From Moniliophthora roreri (taxonomy: Eukaryota > Basidiomycota > Agaricomycetes > Agaricales > Marasmiaceae), in assembly GCA_001466705.2 (NCBI GenBank), contig LATX02000200.1, forward strand, positions 620,001 through 684,000: a stretch of DNA of 64,000 nt. Reading direction: 5' to 3'. The translations under genes were made by a program, and so were the position numbers. Under the pieces are notes generated by a model, which had not been told where the DNA came from, made no database searches, and saw nothing but the letters and a program-made list of their open reading frames with translations. How positions within the stretch are numbered: position 1 is the stretch's first letter; every line of letters starts with the position of its first letter. This document shows, piece after piece, positions 59,211-64,000 of this stretch.

Positions 59211-62097
59211 ATGTCCATCCTACGGACTCTCTTCAATTGTCGGAGTTTGGCATATGCGTCAGGAGGAACACTACTGGCGACAGCCGGTGGTTACTGGTAC
59301 TTAAATTCTGGTCCGGCATACCCGACTTCAACTGTCGAGTCTCGGAGACCTCCATCGCCATGGACACCCCCTTCAAGAGCTGAAATGCTAAAGAAACTCA
59401 AAGCATCGGATGCTATTCGATCTATCTCGGGAAAGCCGATGGATAACGTCGAGGAAGAGTTTGACTTGTTGATTGTAGGCGGAGGTGCGACTGGCGCAGG
59501 TGTCGCAGTTGACGCTGCCAGCAGAGGATTAAAGGTCGCATTGGTTGAGAGGGATGACTTTGCTTCTGGTGCGTTGTGTGATGACGTTTTACTAGTATTT
59601 CTGTACAGCTGACTTGCGCTTAGGAACTTCATCAAAATCAACAAAGCTCGTGCATGGTGGTGTCAGATACCTCCAAAAGGCTGTCATGGAGCTCGATTAT
59701 GAACAGTATAAGCTTGTTCGGGAGGCTCTACACGAACGAAGGATCTTTTTACAAACCGCGCCGTATTTGTCCGCGATGTTGCCCATCATGCTTCCTATCT
59801 ACAAGTCCGTTTTCTATCGTCTTCCATGCGAGAACTCACTCTCATCGTACCTATATTCAACGCAGGTATTGGCAGATACCTTATTATTATTCAGGATGCA
59901 AGATGTACGATTTACTCGCGGGAAAGGAGAACATGGAATCGTCATATCTCATGAGTAAAGGGAAGGCGCTTGAGACGTTTCCGATGTTGAAGAGTGATGG
60001 ACTGGTTGGAGCACTGGTTTACTATGACGGTCAGTTTGCTTCGCATTCATTTCTCGCCACATCAGACTTTCCAAAGGAAACCGTAGCCGACTTCATCTGG
60101 CGTTCCCTTGACCAGTTATTGATACCGTGTCGTGATTGGATGCTCATGAAATGAAATCAGGCCAACATAATGATTCTCGGATGAATATCGCTCTCATATT
60201 GACTGCTGTCAAACATGGCGCGGTGGTGGCGAACTATACCGAGGTAACGCAATTACACAAGGACAAGACAGGTCAACTCAACGGGGCCCGCCTGAAAGAT
60301 AATCTTACTGGTGAAGAATGGAACATACGAGCGAAGGTAAGTCTACCGTCTCAGCGTTGTAAAGATTACTTGCTTATTGGCCGACTAGGGAATAATCAAT
60401 GCTACCGGTCCCTTCACTGATTCTCTCCTTTCACTGGATAACCCCAACCACAAACCCATCGTCCGTGCTTCTTCTGGCATCCACATTACCTTGCCCAACT
60501 ACTACTCTCCCCGTACAATGGGACTGCTCGATCCTGCTACCTCTGACGGTCGAGTCATCTTCTTCCTGCCATGGCAAGGTAACACTATTGCCGGCACCAC
60601 AGATACACCTGCACCAGTGGAAAAGGATCCCGTAGCGCTGGAGGAGGAGGTCCGATGGATCTTAGAGGAAGTCAGGAGGTATCTGAGCCCGGATATCAGA
60701 GTAAGAAGAGGCGACGTATTGAGTGCTTGGAGTGGATTAAGGCCGTTGATCAAAGATCCCTCTGCGTCAGTAAAGGGCGAAGGTGGTACGCAGGGTTTGG
60801 TTCGAAATCACATCGTTCATATCAGTCCGACGAGTCGTTTGTTGACTATTGCCGGAGGCAAATGGACGACATATCGAAAGATGGCGGAAGAGACGGTTGA
60901 TGCTGCAGTCAAGGAATTTGGGCTTGAATCCAAGGTCAAGACCACTGGATGTGTTACAGAGCACGTCAGGCTGGTAGGCAGCGATGGATGGAGTAGAAAT
61001 ATGTTCATTGGTTTGATTCAACGGGTGCGTTGTCCTTTCTCTAATCACACTGCATGTCTTGACCTGTCTGTTCCAGTTCGGCCTCGAAACAGATGTTGCA
61101 AAGCACCTCTCCGAGAACTATGGTGACCGTGCGTGGACGGTGTGCTCACTTGCCGAACCCACTGGTGCTGTTTGGCCCGTGCACGGTAAACGTTTACATC
61201 CCAATTACCCATGTGCGTCAACCTCCTACTTCATCGCCCTTCAGTCCACTCATTGTTAATGAAGTTACCGACGCGGAAGTCCATTACGCCATATCCCATG
61301 AGTATGCACAACACGCAATAGATGTCTTGGCTCGTCGTACACGTCTGACATTCCTCAACGTCCATGCTGCCCTTGAAGCGCTTCCTACAGTGGTCGACAT
61401 TATGAGTCAAGATCTCGAGTGGTCGTACCAAAGAAAGCGTGATGAAATCAAGATGGCCGTCAAGTTCTTCGAAAGCATGGGTCTCCCGCACGACGTCTGG
61501 CAAGACTCAAGATGGGCATTACCTGAACCAATCCCGAGAGGTGCCGGACAATATTTGCTCAGTGCCATTTATAAGGCATGGAGTAGCGTCTGGGGTGTGA
61601 CTGCTCTACTTGGTAATGGCATTGGCTCCGGAAAGAACGCATCAAACTTGATGGGCTCTTCGACGTTTGCTTTTGCAAATCGTGCTCGGTTCGATGCAGG
61701 GGAGGTTACGGCACTTGAGCAAGCGTTTAGCCTCCGTGCAAAGGACGCCCCCGTATCCGATGCCAAGGGATTGATCAAAACGGTCGCTTTGAATGAAGTT
61801 ATGGACATTTTGCGAGATGTACCTGGTTATGAGCAGGTCAGCGTGAAAGAATTGGACTATGTTCTAGAGGAGGCTGGATTAAAGGGTAGGAAGGACGTCG
61901 ACTTTGATGAGTTTGTCGAAGTAGGTTTTACTTTCGGAGTGGGCTCCAGTTCCGTTGCTGATATATCCGGCAGATCTGCGGAAATCTCAAGGAAGTATCC
62001 TTTGCTCCTGAAGCCAGTGCTTCATTGGCTCGGCGAAAACGGAGGGCTATTCCAGTTGAGAAAAGTGGTGGTGGAGTGTAGTGGAGTTTTCTTGTAA
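59211..62097 (+). CDS. GUT2: FAD-dependent glycerol-3-phosphate dehydrogenase, mitochondrial
   Basis: Passes electrons from glycerol-3-phosphate to ubiquinone at the inner mitochondrial membrane. The ATG at 59211 gives MSILRTLFNCRSLAYASGG, a short leader and anchor. The FAD loop reads LIVGGGATGAGVAVDAASRG, then TSSKSTKLVHGGVRYL. An intron of about 135 bases joins YYDG to QHNDSRMN (substrate-site region). Then GIINATGPFTDS, GLLDPATSDGRVIFFLPWQG, SAWSGLRPLI and TIAGGKWTTYRKMAEET. The C-terminal part reads EPTGAVW, then VHYAISHEYAQHAIDVLARR (family domain), and an EF-hand-like segment (ELDYVLEEAGLKGRKDVDFD). TAA is at 62095-62097; a last intron near 62050 is possible. About eight introns. Confidence 0.93.
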
Positions 62098-62714
62098 ACT
62101 TGTTGGGCTTCTTGTTTGTTCCGTGTTCCTTACGATTTCTTCTGGATCACTATGTTATTGTAAAGTATTTGATAAGGTATGCACTGGCTCGCTTTACTAC
62201 GTTTCTTAATGTATACTAGATATACAGTCAACCCCCGGTACTTGCAACGGTGAATTTCGTTCGGGCTCGGAAAAAAATCACTGAGGACATTTTTTGCCAA
62301 TCGGTCTTCACGAGCATGTAAAAACACTTACTTCAAGGGATAACATCTGTCAGGTTTGATCTGTGTGAAAGGGCATTTTTAGCGTTTTTCATGACTTCAG
62401 ACTTGCAACGAGCTGAATTTCCCTACACCAATTTTGACCTGCTCCCAGCATTTACATCTCCCTTACCTTCTCCTCGCACCATATCAAGCTCGAAGGTATC
62501 CCAATCCCCATTGCAAGTACTGGCCAAAGGCCCTGTGATGAGGTAAACGGGTGTGTCGAGACATCGCCGTTTGTCCGGCGTTTTGCCGGCCGAGCTCGAG
62601 TTCCCCTGATGTGTTCCAAATCGGCAAACGAATTACCGAAACTGCTCTTCAAGACAAGCCATTCGCTGACTATAAAAATGCAATGTCTTCAGCTCGGAAT
62701 AACTCGGAACACAA
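62098..62714. other. Intergenic region with a TATA box for the next gene
   Basis: 617 bp. TATAAAAA at 62671-62678 lies 37 bp before the ATG at 62715. The rest shows no gene. Confidence 0.5.
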
Positions 62715-64000
62715 ATGTCGACATTCGTCGAACTTATCGATCATACAAACTCTTCCTTTGACAAGAACTCTATCGCTCATCTCGTTGCAACGTATGGATC
62801 GTCCTCCGCGACACCTTGGCTCGAATTCGAACGCTATCGCATATGGCAAGCACCCAAGGGTCTTATACCTCGATCATCATTTCCACCGATTCAGGGTTAT
62901 ATGCAGCACAATAAATACCTTTTTGCATGGGGAAACCCTTTAGTATCACATCAATCTGCACTGGCACCTACTGCTAGGGCTTTCATTGATTGGGTACAGA
63001 AGCAGGGCCTGAAACCAGTCTGGTGTTGTGTAGACCTTGCAATGGAGAAAGTGTTGGCCAATGAACATTCATGGTCTGGGGTCCAGTGTGTCCACGAGGA
63101 AACTCTAGATCCGGATCACATTCTGGAGTTGACCAATGCAAGAGGAATGGAAGACGTAGGTGTGGTGAAGGATTTGAAGAAGAACCTGAGGAGAGCAGAG
63201 AGGGCGGGTTTGAGCATGGAAGAGACGACTAGCAAATGGAACGAGAAAGACAGGAAGCAGGTCGAAGAAGGATTGATGGAATGGCGGCATAGTAAGAGCG
63301 CGAAGGGCCTACAGTTGGCATCGGTGGGTGCTCCACTGACATATGGATAATTTTGACGATCTCACTATTTCGTACAGACTACGGGCCAATCGTGGGTAGA
63401 TGAAGCCCATAGGCGATATTGGGTCGCTAGACACGAAGGCCAAATTGTTGGCATTCTGATTCTTACGCCGATTCAAGGTCCAGCAGGCCTTGACCCATTA
63501 CTTGAGATTCAAAAGACAACCTCATCATATAAACGATTCTCATCTATCACTTCTACCGAGTCATCTGCGGAATCCCACCCTCCATCACCAAGATTCTCGC
63601 CTCGACCCTCGCCATCGTCGTTTGTTTCGTCCTTCTCATACCCAGGATGCCACGACGAACATGCGACTCCATCATACTACCTGATCAAAAACGCCATTTC
63701 ATTCCCCGATGCTCCTCGCAGCACATCCGAGTTCTTCATTCTCACCTGTTTGATATCGCTCGCCAAAGCCTCCACACCGTCCTCACCTACACCGACAGTG
63801 ACATTCGGAATCATAGCTTCTGAACAGCTGAAACTAGTGGACAACCTCTCGGGTTGGAAGATGAACTCCCTGAGTACGATTTATAGCAAAGTGGCCAAAG
63901 GAGCAGGACTCTGGAAGAGGGTTGATTTCAGGGCCAAATTTGACTCGGGGAGAGAAGGCATGTATGTTTGTTACCCCCAAGATGGGTTTGGGATTAACGG
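62715..64000 (+). CDS. DUF2156-type (lysylphosphatidylglycerol synthetase C-terminal-like) protein, 3' end outside window
   Basis: The ATG at 62715 gives MSTFVELIDHTNSSFDKNSI, then IAHLVATYG and TPWLEFERYRIWQAPKGLIP. Later come GLKPVWCCVDLAMEKVLANE and VKDLKKNLRRAERAGLS, matching the DUF2156 fold found in bacterial aminoacyl-phosphatidylglycerol synthases (a pair of GNAT-like halves). An intron (about 63321-63377, GTGGGT to ACAG) joins QLAS to TTGQSWVDEAHRRYW. The next exon is open to the window's end, through a Ser-rich insert to KNAISFPDAPRSTSEFF and LWKRVDFRAKFDSGREGMYV. The protein exceeds 400 residues. Role in fungi is not known to me; a transferase acting on lipid or RNA-linked amino acids is an inference from fold only. 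Confidence 0.75.

Noticed and set aside
1..64000. CRISPR arrays, prokaryotic operons, Shine-Dalgarno sites or phage genes
   Set aside because: None seen; the dense introns and gene families show fungal nuclear DNA, where these are not expected.

Overview
This window looks like nuclear DNA of a mushroom-forming basidiomycete (Agaricomycetes). Genes are closely packed on both strands and most are split by many 45-65 base GT-AG introns. The gene families also fit: a SKN7-type HSF/response-regulator factor, HPC2, SFP1, KRE6, OLE1 with a fused cytochrome b5, mitochondrial glycerol-3-phosphate dehydrogenase, BTB pairs, Zn2Cys6 factors and GH28 pectinase. The exon joins given here come from reading frames and splice consensus by eye; no transcript data were available.

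Layout. 0-9 kb: 3' part of a secreted polygalacturonase, an HPC2/ubinuclein histone-chaperone subunit (minus), an unknown multi-pass membrane protein and an IML2/TTC39-like protein. 10-21 kb: an atypical short-chain dehydrogenase, a 268-bp element bounded by perfect 32-bp inverted repeats, an ABCG transporter, an SFP1-like zinc-finger factor and an unknown low-complexity protein. 21.6-30 kb: a RecQ helicase and a SKN7/PRR1 factor with a 654-base intron. 30-35 kb: an intron-containing tRNA-Arg(TCG), a Zn2Cys6 factor whose start codon lies in a 27-bp tandem duplication, an F-box pseudogene, and divergently transcribed ribosomal protein genes eS17 and uS8. 35-42 kb: a fast-changing stretch with a decayed coding relic, two divergent small secreted-protein paralogs and two tandem BTB genes. 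42-46 kb: a KRE6/SKN1 beta-glucan synthesis protein. 46-53 kb: gene-poor, with an MFS transporter pseudogene, a probably surface-anchored protein and a classical SDR.

53-62 kb groups lipid-related genes: a PTS1-bearing enoyl-CoA hydratase/isomerase divergent from the OLE1 delta-9 desaturase, then an epoxide hydrolase and FAD-dependent glycerol-3-phosphate dehydrogenase. A DUF2156-type protein runs off the right edge.

I found no convincing wholly new system. The best second-look items are the secreted paralog pair (no shared intron positions, a hairpin in one leader), the GC-AG intron in the second BTB gene, the in-frame start-codon duplication of the Zn2Cys6 gene, the stop-free long SKN7 intron, the MITE-like inverted repeat, and the palindrome between the two ribosomal protein genes.
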